This document shows, in pieces, positions 1 through 8,925 of a stretch of DNA of 64,000 nt. Made by a program: the position numbers and the translations under genes. Each line of letters starts with the position of its first letter. Within the stretch, counting starts at the first letter, position 1. The notes beneath the pieces are model-generated. The model made no database searches. It was not told the origin of the DNA and saw only the letters and a list, made by a program, of their open reading frames with translations. The DNA comes from Clostridiales bacterium (GTDB lineage: Bacteria > Bacillota > Clostridia > Oscillospirales > CAG-272), in contig JAJQCT010000011.1 in the NCBI GenBank assembly GCA_021202555.1, forward strand, positions 62,001 to 126,000. The letters run 5' to 3'.

Positions 1-176
1 AGGGACGAATAATTCTGACGCCCGTGCTTCGCGATTACGCGGAGCTTAAAAAGGATATATATGTAATCGGCGTCGGCGACCACGTTGAGATATGGGATAA
101 GGACAAGCGCGATGCAGACAAGACAGAGGCAAAGGAAGCGGATCTGATAAGCTTCATGAGAAAGCACAACTTCTGA
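1..176 (+). CDS. mraZ: Transcriptional regulator MraZ, C-terminal part
   Basis: The last 57 codons of MraZ, the DNA-binding regulator that heads the dcw operon; the start is outside the window. The frame opens at base 3 and ends at a TGA at 174-176. The visible residues include [18 protein letters not shown] and VGDHVEIWD, which match the second SpoVT/AbrB-like half of MraZ. The stop overlaps the rsmH start by one base (TGATG), so the two are probably translationally coupled. MraZ normally binds repeats upstream of its own gene, and those would also be outside the window. Confidence 0.9.
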   Translation, partial: GRIILTPVLRDYAELKKDIYVIGVGDHVEIWDKDKRDADKTEAKEADLISFMRKHNF

Positions 177-1216
177 TGGGGAAAAGAGATACGCGCGGAA
201 AAAAGGATACTGAATCCGCCGAAAAACTCACGGCGGCGGGAAGACATGATTACGGGAGCTTTCGGGAAACGGCGGGCGGACCTGCGCCGTTTTCCCATAT
301 GCCCGTTATGCCGAAAGAATCAATTGACGCGCTTTCAATCAAGCCCGACGGGATATACGTTGACTGCACGGCGGGCGGAGGCGGTCACTCCGAGCTGATA
401 GCGAAAAGGCTGTCGGGCGGACGCCTGATTTCAATAGACCGTGACGATGAGGCAGTCGCCGCGTGTGAGAAAAGGCTTGCGCCCTACGGCGGCACAGTGT
501 CGGTAGTACGCGGAAACTTCCGCGATGTCAAATCGATACTCGCGGGCGAGGGAATAGATAAAATTGACGGTTTTTTAATAGACCTCGGCGTAAGCTCGCA
601 CCAGATAGACACGCCCGAGCGCGGATTTTCGTACATGGCTGACGGACCGCTCGATATGAGAATGTCGCGGGACGGCGGCAAAACGGCGTTTGATGTCGTA
701 AACGGATACACCGCCGACGAGCTGACAAGAATATTTTACGAATACGGCGAGGAAAAATTCGCGGGAAGAATCGCGCGGCGCATTGCGGCGGCGCGGGAGA
801 CATCCCCGATTAAAACGACGCGAGAGCTTGCGGGACTGATTCTTGAGGCGGTGCCGAAATCATCCGTTCCGAGAGGCTCACACCCGGCAAAGCGTGTATT
901 TCAGGCGATACGAATCGAGGTAAACGGCGAGCTTGACGTAATCGAGCCGACGCTGCGCGATGCCTGCGGAATGCTTTCCGTCGGTGGCAGAGCTGCGGTG
1001 CTTACGTTTCATTCGCTCGAAGACCGCATCGTGAAAAGGACATTTTCGGATATGTTCACCGACTGTGTATGCCCGCCGGATTTTCCCGTATGCGTGTGCG
1101 GTCACAGAGCGACGATGAGACAGGTCACGAAAAAGCCCGTGACGGCGGGCGAGGAAGAAATAAATGCAAATCCGAGGTCGCGCAGCGCAAAGCTTCGCGC
1201 AGCGGAGAAAATCTGA
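176..1216 (+). CDS. rsmH: 16S rRNA (cytosine1402-N4)-methyltransferase RsmH
   Basis: Uses SAM to methylate N4 of C1402 in the decoding centre of 16S rRNA. The SAM-binding motif DCTAGGGGHSE is near residue 65, followed by LGVSSHQID and the C-terminal block LTFHSLEDRIVK. At 346 aa it is about 35-40 residues longer than usual because of a polar N-terminal tail before the family start (HMPVMPKE, where an internal ATG lies at 299). I kept the 176 start because its ATG overlaps the mraZ stop. The tail is odd and the internal start is a real alternative. Second gene of the dcw cluster, as in most Bacillota. Confidence 0.95.
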   Translation: MGKRDTRGKKDTESAEKLTAAGRHDYGSFRETAGGPAPFSHMPVMPKESIDALSIKPDGIYVDCTAGGGGHSELIAKRLSGGRLISIDRDDEAVAACEKRLAPYGGTVSVVRGNFRDVKSILAGEGIDKIDGFLIDLGVSSHQIDTPERGFSYMADGPLDMRMSRDGGKTAFDVVNGYTADELTRIFYEYGEEKFAGRIARRIAAARETSPIKTTRELAGLILEAVPKSSVPRGSHPAKRVFQAIRIEVNGELDVIEPTLRDACGMLSVGGRAAVLTFHSLEDRIVKRTFSDMFTDCVCPPDFPVCVCGHRATMRQVTKKPVTAGEEEINANPRSRSAKLRAAEKI

Positions 1217-1273
1217 AAGAAGATAAAAATGCGTCCATGACGCGAAAGGAATACCAAATGAAAGGATATGGCA

Positions 1274-2254
1274 ATGACAGGCGGCGGCAGAGTCAGAACG
1301 GCTAACGCGGAATCGCGGAGCAGAAGCGCGTCAAACGGCGGCAATCAGATAAACAGAACGGGCGCAGCGGTCGTCTCATATCCTGCGGCTGACGACAGGA
1401 CAGCGGCGCTCGTCACGAAGCTTCGCATGAGAGGGGGAATGAATCTTTCCCATTCAAGACAGACGACGAGCGAGAGAATGAAGAACGTCTACGAAGCCTC
1501 GTCGTCGCTCGACGAAAGAGCTGCGGTCGGGACGCCGACACGGCAGAGAATGCCCGTGACCGACGAGAAATACAGCCCATACTCAAATATAAATATGGCG
1601 GCGATGAACGAAATGCGCCTTCGCGAATCCGAAAGGGATATGCGCCGCATGGAGCGCCCCGAGGTTGTGGGCGTGCCGCAGCAAAGAAGCGCGGCGCAGC
1701 AAAGAGCCGCCCGCGTGAGCGCACCGCCCGCGAATCGCCGTGGGAGCCGTCCGCAAAGCGCATCGCCCGCGAAAAAATCGGGCGCGGTGACCTCGGCGAA
1801 AAAACCGGAGGGCGGCATGAGGTCTGCGAGGAAGAAAATTCCCGCAATGGAGGCAGGACCGCGCGAGGTCGCGTTCAGGCGCGTGCCTCTGCCGAAGCTT
1901 TCGCTGCTTTTAATTCTTATGGCTGTCGTATTCTTCTTCATGATAAACAGCATCCTTCAGAATTATCAGTATAAGCGCGAGCTTGCCGATATACAGGATG
2001 AATATGACGAGCTTGCGTCATACGCGGCGGAGCTTGAGCTGTCGCTGGAGGACAGATACGACATGACCTATATCGAGGAAGCGGCAGCGGAGCTTGGCAT
2101 GGTCAAATCAAGTCAGGTTGAGGAAAAATACATAAGCCTTGACCTCTCGGATTTCGTCGAGATATACAGCTCCGACGATGACGTGTCAGACGGCTCGGCG
2201 ACAACGCTCCTGAGCACTCTCGCAAAGCAGCTTTCAAAATTCCTGAACGATTGA
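1274..2254 (+). CDS. FtsL/DivIC-like cell division protein with long basic N-terminus
   Basis: Position between rsmH and the PBP gene and its C-terminal architecture point to FtsL, a bitopic division protein that works with DivIC and DivIB. One membrane segment (LSLLLILMAVVFFFMINSIL, about residues 208-230) is followed by a short coiled coil and an AAAELGMVK motif like that of septum-formation initiator proteins. The first 200 residues are very unusual: Arg/Ala/Ser/Met-rich, low complexity, predicted disordered and cytoplasmic. FtsL is normally near 120 aa; this is 326. I chose the ATG at 1274 because AAAGGA at 1261-1266 is 7 nt upstream; the in-frame ATG at 1268 is too close. The FtsL assignment rests on context and the C-terminal half. 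Confidence 0.7.
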   Translation: MTGGGRVRTANAESRSRSASNGGNQINRTGAAVVSYPAADDRTAALVTKLRMRGGMNLSHSRQTTSERMKNVYEASSSLDERAAVGTPTRQRMPVTDEKYSPYSNINMAAMNEMRLRESERDMRRMERPEVVGVPQQRSAAQQRAARVSAPPANRRGSRPQSASPAKKSGAVTSAKKPEGGMRSARKKIPAMEAGPREVAFRRVPLPKLSLLLILMAVVFFFMINSILQNYQYKRELADIQDEYDELASYAAELELSLEDRYDMTYIEEAAAELGMVKSSQVEEKYISLDLSDFVEIYSSDDDVSDGSATTLLSTLAKQLSKFLND

Positions 2255-2308
2255 GCGGCGGTAGCGGCGCCGCATAAGAATCATTCTCGGCGAATATATT
2301 TTAACGTC

Positions 2309-2356
2309 TTAAAAAGAGTAAGGAGACTTGAAATAACAGCTCGTTACTCTTTTTAA
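2309..2356 (+). promoter_or_regulatory. 13-bp inverted repeat between ftsL-like gene and PBP gene
   Basis: TTAAAAAGAGTAA at 2309-2321 is exactly complementary to TTACTCTTTTTAA at 2344-2356, with a 22-nt loop. The right arm contains T5, so it could act as a weak terminator or attenuator inside the dcw operon, or be a binding site. It is in the only sizeable gap (136 nt) in the first half of the cluster. Confidence 0.5.
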
Positions 2357-2390
2357 TCTGAAATGCGGAAAAAGGGGAGAACGAGGGGAA

Positions 2391-4793
2391 TTGAAAATAT
2401 CGGGAACAATAACAAAGCGTTCGTTCGTCGTACTCGGCGTTTTTGTCGTTTTGTGGATACTCATCTGCGTCGTGCTTTTCAATCTCCAGATAACGTCCTA
2501 TGATTATTATCAGGAGCAGGTTGTCACGCAGCTCACAAAGGAGACGACGGTAACGGCGACGCGCGGCGTCATATACGACACAAACATGAATCTTTTGGCG
2601 GGGAACAAGACGGTGTACCTTATTTTCATATCCCCGCAGGATATAATCGATTCGAGCACCGACGCGGATTACGTTTTCACGGGCGCCGACGCCGAAGCTG
2701 TTGAAAAGGACACTCTCGGAATGAAATCGTATGTCTCCGAGGGAACAAATGTGTACACATATACGGACGCGGACGGCGAGGTCTCGTCATACACGATGAA
2801 TAAGCTCATCGCGCGCGGACTTTCCGATATTCTCGGCGAGGAATACGGCGTCGAATATTCGACTGTGCTGAAGCTTGCCGCAAAGGAAAACAGATATTAC
2901 GAGGTTATAGCGAAATCTGTCGAAAAGACATACGCAGACATGGTGCGCGAATTTATAGACGAATATGACCTTGACGAGCAGATATACCTGACGGCGAGCA
3001 GCGAGCGCTATTATCCGAACGGAACGCTCGCCTCCCACGTTCTCGGGTTTCTGAATTCGGACGGCGACGGCGTATACGGGCTTGAGGCGTATTATAACGA
3101 CATTCTGGAGGGAACGTCCGGCACATATGTTACGGCGCGCGACGGCACCGGAAGCGATATGCCCTATTCCTACGAGACATACGTCGAGGAGGAGGACGGC
3201 TACAGCATAGTGACGACGATAGATTCGTACATTCAGTATGAGCTTGAAGCGGTGCTTGAGGAAACTCTCACGGACAACGCGGCGGCGAACCGCGTCTGCG
3301 GAATCGTCATGGACGTGAACACGGGCGCGATACTCGCGATGGCGACGCTCGGAAGCTATGACCCGAACGACCCCTATACGCTGACGGAATATTACGAGAC
3401 GATTCTCGAGTCATACGGCTACGACGAGTCGTCTGACGAATATACAGACGCCTACTACGACCTGCTTTACACAATGTGGACGAATAAGGCTGTGACGGAG
3501 CTTTACGAGCCAGGCTCGACCTTCAAGGTCGTCACCTCGGCGATAGCGCTCGAGCTTGGAACGGTATCGCTCTCCGACAGCTTCTACTGCCCCGGCTCGA
3601 TAACTGTATCGGGCTATTCGTCGGCGATTTCATGCCACAAAACGGCGGGACACGGCTCTCTTTCGTTTGCGGAGGCGCTTCAGCAGTCATGCAACGTCGC
3701 GTTCGTGAAAATAGGTCAGGGAATCGGACGCGAGGCGTTCTACAACTACTTCATGATGTTCGGCTACGGCTCGACGACGGGAATTGACCTGCCGAGCGAA
3801 TCCGCGTCCTACTATCATTCCTACGAAAACTTCACCGATGTTTCCCTTGCGGTCTATTCCTTCGGTCAGACGTTCAAGACGACGCCGATACAGCAGATTA
3901 CGGCAATCGCCGCTGTCGCGAACGGCGGGTATCTCGTCACCCCGCACCTGCTCTCCGAGGTGCTTGATTCGGACGGAAACGTCATTGAAACATACGACAC
4001 AAGCACGAAGCGCCAGATTATAAGCGAGGAAACGTGCGCGACGCTCGCGGAAATCCTCGAGGACGGCGTATCGGGCAACGGAGGCGCGAAAAACACCTAC
4101 GTCGCGGGCTATAAGGTCGCGGCAAAGACGGGAACGTCGCAGAAGCGCGACAAGCTCGATGAAAACGGCGAGGATACGCTTCGCGTTGGCTCGTGCATCG
4201 CGTTCGCACCGTCGGACGACGCCTCGATTGCGGTGCTTATAATGGTCGATGAGCCGATGGAAAACAGCGTATACGGCTCCGTCGTCGCGGCGCCCTACGT
4301 CTCGGAGCTTCTCTCCGTGATTTTGCCCTATCTCGGCTACGAGCCGCAGTATACGGAGGATGAGGCGGCGTCAATTGAAACAACTATCGCAAATTACGTC
4401 AATCTCACGGAAAGCGCCGCGGTCGCGCTCCTTGAGAAAAACAACATAAATTACGTCGTCGTCGGAAACGGCTCGACAGTCGTGGCGCAGTCGCCCGCGG
4501 CGGGAACCGTAGTATCAGAGCTTTCCAAATTCGTCGTGCTTTACATGAGCGACGACGCGGTGGAGACGGAAAAGCAGACCGTCACCGTCCCCGACGTCAC
4601 GGGAATGAGCGCGACTGAGGCTACGGCGGCGATTATAAACGCGAATCTGAATATCCGCATAAGCGGAGCCGCCAACTATACGAGCAGCACGGGCGCGACG
4701 GTAGTCTCGCAGTCAATCGAGGGAGGAACCCTCGTCGAGGAGGGAACTGTCGTCACGCTGACGATGATGCACCTGACGGATATAACAGATTAG
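2391..4793 (+). CDS. Class B penicillin-binding protein with two PASTA domains (FtsI/SpoVD-type)
   Basis: A septal peptidoglycan transpeptidase. An N-terminal membrane anchor (about residues 12-34) precedes a PBP dimerisation region and then the transpeptidase domain with the serine active site S376-x-x-K379, SCN at 433-435 and KTG at 579-581. Two PASTA domains follow (about 660-730 and 732-795). PASTA domains in this position are seen in PBP2x and SpoVD; with no sporulation genes nearby, a vegetative FtsI role is more likely. The start is TTG at 2391, with a GGGGAGAACGAGGGG purine tract just upstream. It sits where pbpB/spoVD is expected, between the FtsL-like gene and murE. At 800 aa it is slightly long because of acidic insertions before the SxxK motif. 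Confidence 0.93.
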   Translation: MKISGTITKRSFVVLGVFVVLWILICVVLFNLQITSYDYYQEQVVTQLTKETTVTATRGVIYDTNMNLLAGNKTVYLIFISPQDIIDSSTDADYVFTGADAEAVEKDTLGMKSYVSEGTNVYTYTDADGEVSSYTMNKLIARGLSDILGEEYGVEYSTVLKLAAKENRYYEVIAKSVEKTYADMVREFIDEYDLDEQIYLTASSERYYPNGTLASHVLGFLNSDGDGVYGLEAYYNDILEGTSGTYVTARDGTGSDMPYSYETYVEEEDGYSIVTTIDSYIQYELEAVLEETLTDNAAANRVCGIVMDVNTGAILAMATLGSYDPNDPYTLTEYYETILESYGYDESSDEYTDAYYDLLYTMWTNKAVTELYEPGSTFKVVTSAIALELGTVSLSDSFYCPGSITVSGYSSAISCHKTAGHGSLSFAEALQQSCNVAFVKIGQGIGREAFYNYFMMFGYGSTTGIDLPSESASYYHSYENFTDVSLAVYSFGQTFKTTPIQQITAIAAVANGGYLVTPHLLSEVLDSDGNVIETYDTSTKRQIISEETCATLAEILEDGVSGNGGAKNTYVAGYKVAAKTGTSQKRDKLDENGEDTLRVGSCIAFAPSDDASIAVLIMVDEPMENSVYGSVVAAPYVSELLSVILPYLGYEPQYTEDEAASIETTIANYVNLTESAAVALLEKNNINYVVVGNGSTVVAQSPAAGTVVSELSKFVVLYMSDDAVETEKQTVTVPDVTGMSATEATAAIINANLNIRISGAANYTSSTGATVVSQSIEGGTLVEEGTVVTLTMMHLTDITD

Positions 4794-4830
4794 AATCGCA
4801 ACCGATTAAAATCAGGAGGATATACAGCCG

Positions 4831-6306
4831 TTGAAGCTTTCGCGTCTTTTGCGCGCGGCAGGATTGCCCGCCGCCGATATGGACGTTGAAATCACGGGCG
4901 TAACGGCGGGGAGCGACGGAAATCTCCTCGGGAAAATGTTCGTTCTGCGCCCGGGACGTGAAAAAAACGCGGAAAATTTAATTTCAAAGGCAATTTCAAA
5001 CGGAGCGTCAGCGGTGCTGACGGGGAAAAACATCAAAGCGTCCGTGCCGACGGTAAAATGCGATAACGTGCGCGCGGCGGAAGCGAGAATTTCGTCAGCG
5101 CTTTACTCGGGCGGCGCGAAAATTGAGCTTATTGCCGTTACGGGAACGAACGGCAAAACGACGACGGCGTCAATGCTGCATCATATTCTTTCAAGGTGCG
5201 GCAGACGCGCGGGTCTTATCGGCACCGTCGGCGCCGTATTCGAGGGCGAAAGCTACGATACGGAGGGTATGACGACGCCCGCGCCCGAGACATTTTACCG
5301 CATAATCGGAGAGATGTCGGACTTGGGCGCGGATACGGCGGTCTTTGAGGCAAGCTCGCAGGGAATAGCGGGATGCAGGCTTGACGGGCTTCACGTCATG
5401 AAGTCGTCGCGCCTGTCGGCGGCAATATTCACGAATCTCTCGCCCGAGCATCTTGATGCGCACGGCACGATGGAGGAATATTTCCGCGTAAAATCAAGCC
5501 TTTTCACGGAATTTTCCCCGCTCGCAGCCGTAATCAACACGGATGACGCATATGGCGCCCGCCTTTCAAGGCGTGTCGGCGGCGTCCGCGTCGGAACGAA
5601 AAGCGGCGATGACTTTGTCATACGCGATATTGCGGCTGACTGCGGTCACGTCCTTTATACACTCGATTATCACGGCGAGCGGCGGCGCGTTTCGATTCGC
5701 GCCTTCGCAGGCGCGTATAATGCGTACAATTCCGCCGCTGCCGCCGCCGCGGCAGTTTCCCTCGGCATCGGCTTTGACGAGGTCTGCGGCGCGCTTGAGA
5801 GCTTTGGAGGCGTTCCCGGGAGAATGGAGCCGGTGAGCGTGCCGGGCGGCTTTCCCGCCCGCGTATATATTGATTTTGCGCATACGCCCGCGGCTCTCGC
5901 CTCGCTGCTGAAATCCGCGAAAGCCGTGTTTCCCGAGTCGCGAATTGTCGTGCTTTTCGGGTGCGGCGGCGACCGCGACCGCGAGAAGCGACCGAAAATG
6001 GGCAGGACTGCCGCCGAGCTTGCGGATTTTGCGATAGTAACGTCCGACAACAGCCGCGGCGAGGATAAAGACGCCATAATAAACGACATTCTTTCGGGCA
6101 TGACGGGGTATGATAACTATACCGTAATTCCTGACAGACGTGAGGCGATAAAATACGCGCTTGGCAGCGCCCGCAAGGGAGACGTTATAATTTTCGCGGG
6201 CAAGGGACATGAAAAATACGAAATCTCAAACGGCATAAAAAGCCGATTTGATGAGCGGGAGGAGGTCGAAAGCTTCTTTTCGCATATGAGGAACGAAGAA
6301 AAATAA
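4831..6306 (+). CDS. murE: UDP-MurNAc-L-Ala-D-Glu ligase MurE (probably meso-DAP adding)
   Basis: An ATP-dependent ligase that adds the third amino acid of the peptidoglycan stem in the cytoplasm. The P-loop TGTNGKTTTAS is at 104-114, and K221 in RVKSS fits the carbamylated lysine. The specificity motif at 406-409 is DNSR; the usual meso-DAP signature is DNPR, and the conserved Arg argues for meso-DAP rather than lysine. The start is TTG at 4831 with AGGAGG 10-15 nt upstream. At 491 aa it is full length. It is followed by murF and clearly co-transcribed. Confidence 0.95.
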   Translation: MKLSRLLRAAGLPAADMDVEITGVTAGSDGNLLGKMFVLRPGREKNAENLISKAISNGASAVLTGKNIKASVPTVKCDNVRAAEARISSALYSGGAKIELIAVTGTNGKTTTASMLHHILSRCGRRAGLIGTVGAVFEGESYDTEGMTTPAPETFYRIIGEMSDLGADTAVFEASSQGIAGCRLDGLHVMKSSRLSAAIFTNLSPEHLDAHGTMEEYFRVKSSLFTEFSPLAAVINTDDAYGARLSRRVGGVRVGTKSGDDFVIRDIAADCGHVLYTLDYHGERRRVSIRAFAGAYNAYNSAAAAAAAVSLGIGFDEVCGALESFGGVPGRMEPVSVPGGFPARVYIDFAHTPAALASLLKSAKAVFPESRIVVLFGCGGDRDREKRPKMGRTAAELADFAIVTSDNSRGEDKDAIINDILSGMTGYDNYTVIPDRREAIKYALGSARKGDVIIFAGKGHEKYEISNGIKSRFDEREEVESFFSHMRNEEK

Positions 6307-6391
6307 CCGAAAAAAAGCTTTTCATCGCCGGCAACAAGGTGAAAATCGAAAGAAAGGAAGCTTTCGCGGGACGAAAGTCATTATCAAAAAG

Positions 6392-7843
6392 ATGTACGAA
6401 AATATAACGGAAATTTTGACGGGACCCATCAGCGCCGAAAAGATCGCGCAGATAACGGACGGAGAGCTTGTTCCCGTAAACGGCGGACACGGCAGTTCGG
6501 AATCGGTCATATCCACCGATTCGCGCACGCAAAAGCCGCACGGGATTTTCGCGGCGATTACGGGCGAGCGGAACGACGGTCACAAATATATCTTAAACGA
6601 AATCGAGCGCGGCGTCGGAATAATCATAGCCGAGCGCATTCCCGACGGTGAAACAGACGCGCCCGCAGACTTTGTAATCGTCGAAAATACGACCTCGGCG
6701 CTTCTGAGCCTCGCGCGGTACTGTATCGATATTTCCGGCTGCAAAAGAATCGCGGTGACAGGCTCCGTCGGAAAAACGACGACGAAGGAATTTATATCCT
6801 CCGTGCTCTCGCAGGAATATAAGACGAGCAAAACGGAAGGAAACAAAAATACCGCTATCGGCACCGCCCTCACGGCGTTTGAGATAAGCTGGGAAACGCA
6901 GTGCGCCGTATTTGAGTGCGGAATGAGCGGACGTGGCGAAATCAGCGAAATGGTTAAAACGATTCGCCCGGATATAGGCGTCATAACGAACATCGGGACG
7001 GCGCACATGGAAATGCTCGGCAGCCGCGAAAACATTGCCTCGGCAAAGCTCGAGCTGCTTGACGGAATGGATGAGGACGCACCGCTTCTGATAAACGGCG
7101 ACGAGCCGCTTCTGACCGGAAACGAGCGTGTTAAGGCGCGCAAAAACGTGCTGACGGTGGCAATGTACAACAGACACGCCGACGTCAGAGCGCTCAACCT
7201 CCGTATGCTGAACGGCGGAATGCTGTTTGATATAATCTGCCGCGGGCGCGTCATCACGAATGTTGAAATACCCGTTCCGGGAATGCACAACATATATAAC
7301 GCCGTGATAGCGTTTACAGTCGGGGATCTCTGCGACGTCAGCGAGGAGAAAATCCGCGCGGGGCTTAAAAATTTCATAAACGTCTCTATGAGACAGAAGA
7401 TATACAGGATGGGCAAAATCACGATAATTGACGACGCTTACAACGCAAGCCCCGAATCGATGAGGGCGGCGCTCAATGTTCTCTCGTCGATGACGAAGGA
7501 GCGCGGCGCCAGAGCGGTGGCTCTTCTCGGCGATATGAAGGAGCTTGGTGATTCCTCCTCGCTCATGCACGAGAAAATCGGCGCCTACGCGGCAAGGTCT
7601 GGCGTGAAGCTGCTCTTCACCTACGGCGTTCTTGCCGAAAATATCGCGAGGTCGGCAATAAGAAACGGAATACGTGCGGAAAATGTTCACGTCAATCTCG
7701 ATACGGGCGACGCGAGAACGATGGCTGAAATGATGGCGCCGCTGCTTCGCGCGGACGATGTGCTTCTCGTCAAGGCAAGCCGTTCGGTTCACGCCGAAAA
7801 CGTAATCGAGCAGCTTAAGAAGTTTCAAAAAAGATTCTCGTAA
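6392..7843 (+). CDS. murF: UDP-MurNAc-tripeptide--D-Ala-D-Ala ligase MurF
   Basis: Adds the D-Ala-D-Ala dipeptide to give UDP-MurNAc-pentapeptide. Visible features are the Mur ligase P-loop VTGSVGKTTTKEF (about residues 124-136), EGNKNTAIG, the central ECGMSGRGEI and IIDDAYNASPESM in the C-terminal domain. At 483 aa it is normal in length. No strong ribosome site lies right before the ATG, and the 85-nt gap after murE is AT-rich, so translation may be modest. It follows murE and precedes mraY in the usual order. Confidence 0.95.
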   Translation: MYENITEILTGPISAEKIAQITDGELVPVNGGHGSSESVISTDSRTQKPHGIFAAITGERNDGHKYILNEIERGVGIIIAERIPDGETDAPADFVIVENTTSALLSLARYCIDISGCKRIAVTGSVGKTTTKEFISSVLSQEYKTSKTEGNKNTAIGTALTAFEISWETQCAVFECGMSGRGEISEMVKTIRPDIGVITNIGTAHMEMLGSRENIASAKLELLDGMDEDAPLLINGDEPLLTGNERVKARKNVLTVAMYNRHADVRALNLRMLNGGMLFDIICRGRVITNVEIPVPGMHNIYNAVIAFTVGDLCDVSEEKIRAGLKNFINVSMRQKIYRMGKITIIDDAYNASPESMRAALNVLSSMTKERGARAVALLGDMKELGDSSSLMHEKIGAYAARSGVKLLFTYGVLAENIARSAIRNGIRAENVHVNLDTGDARTMAEMMAPLLRADDVLLVKASRSVHAENVIEQLKKFQKRFS

Positions 7844-7884
7844 AATAAAAGTGCGGACTCCGGAGTGAAACAGGGAGAAAAAAC

Positions 7885-8910
7885 ATGACGGATATTATAC
7901 TTCTCGCCGTATGCTGCGGCATCGGGACATTTGCCTTGACGGTAATTCTCTCGCGGATAATAATTCCCGTGCTGAAAAGCAAGCACATGGGGCAAAAAAT
8001 ACTCGAAATAGGTCCGAGATGGCATAAATCAAAGGAGGGAACGCCCACGATGGGCGGAATTTCCTTTATTATCGCGATGACGGTGATGATTGTCGCCGCC
8101 ATAGTCGCCATAAGCCTTATTACCGAAAGCGTTCCCACAGGGCTTACAATAACATTCGTTTATGCGCTTGCCTCTGCCTTTATAGGCTGCATTGACGACT
8201 TGGCGAAGCTGCGCCACAAAAGAAACGATGGGCTGACGCCGACGCAGAAGCTCGTTTTGCAGATTGCGTTTTCGGCGGCGTACATATTCTGCCTTGCTTA
8301 TACGGGAGGCATAGATACCGCGCTTTATATTCCCTTTGCCGGCATATCGCTCGAGCTTGGATTTTTCTATTATATCTTTCTTCTGATACTTGCGGTCGGA
8401 ATTGTGAACAGCGTGAATCTTTCCGACGGAATTGACGGGCTTGCGTCCTCAGAGGTGCTTGTCGTCTCGGTCTTTTTCATGGCGGCGGCGTTTCTTAAAT
8501 ATGGCTGCACGACGGACGGCGCGGTCGGCGCGGGGATTCTCGGCGCGTCGATGGCGGGTGCCGCTCTCGGATTTCTCGTATATAATTTCCATCCCGCTCG
8601 CGTCTTTATGGGAGATACAGGCTCGCTTTTTTTCGGAGGGCTTGTTATCGGAGGCACTATATTGCTCGGTACGCCCGAAATTGTCATAATCTGCGGCTTC
8701 ATGTTCGTCATGGAGTCGGTTTCCGATATACTTCAGGTTTCGTATTTCAAGCTCACGCACGGAAAGCGCCTTTTCAAAATGGCGCCTCTGCATCATCACT
8801 TTGAAAAATGCGGCTGGAGCGAGGTCAAGATAGTCGTAATTTTCTCCGCCGTCACGGCGGTGTTCTGTGTTCTCGCATATTTCGGGCTTCCCCCGCTTTA
8901 TGCGTCATAG
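7885..8910 (+). CDS. mraY: Phospho-MurNAc-pentapeptide transferase MraY
   Basis: A membrane enzyme that transfers phospho-MurNAc-pentapeptide to undecaprenyl phosphate, making lipid I. It is a roughly ten-helix protein with the family landmarks GCIDDLAKLRHKRNDGL, VNLSDGIDGLASS, MGDTGSLFFGG and PLHHHFE. The 341-aa length is typical. A purine-rich CAGGGAGAAAAA lies just before the ATG. The next gene, 15 nt downstream, is ftsW; murD, which often sits between them in Bacillota, is missing. Confidence 0.96.
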   Translation: MTDIILLAVCCGIGTFALTVILSRIIIPVLKSKHMGQKILEIGPRWHKSKEGTPTMGGISFIIAMTVMIVAAIVAISLITESVPTGLTITFVYALASAFIGCIDDLAKLRHKRNDGLTPTQKLVLQIAFSAAYIFCLAYTGGIDTALYIPFAGISLELGFFYYIFLLILAVGIVNSVNLSDGIDGLASSEVLVVSVFFMAAAFLKYGCTTDGAVGAGILGASMAGAALGFLVYNFHPARVFMGDTGSLFFGGLVIGGTILLGTPEIVIICGFMFVMESVSDILQVSYFKLTHGKRLFKMAPLHHHFEKCGWSEVKIVVIFSAVTAVFCVLAYFGLPPLYAS

Positions 8911-8925
8911 CTTTCGGGAGGCAAA

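Noticed and set aside
6593..7828. A 411-codon open frame on the minus strand inside murF
   Set aside because: It is exactly antisense to a well-supported murF; its His/Arg-rich composition is typical of a shadow frame.
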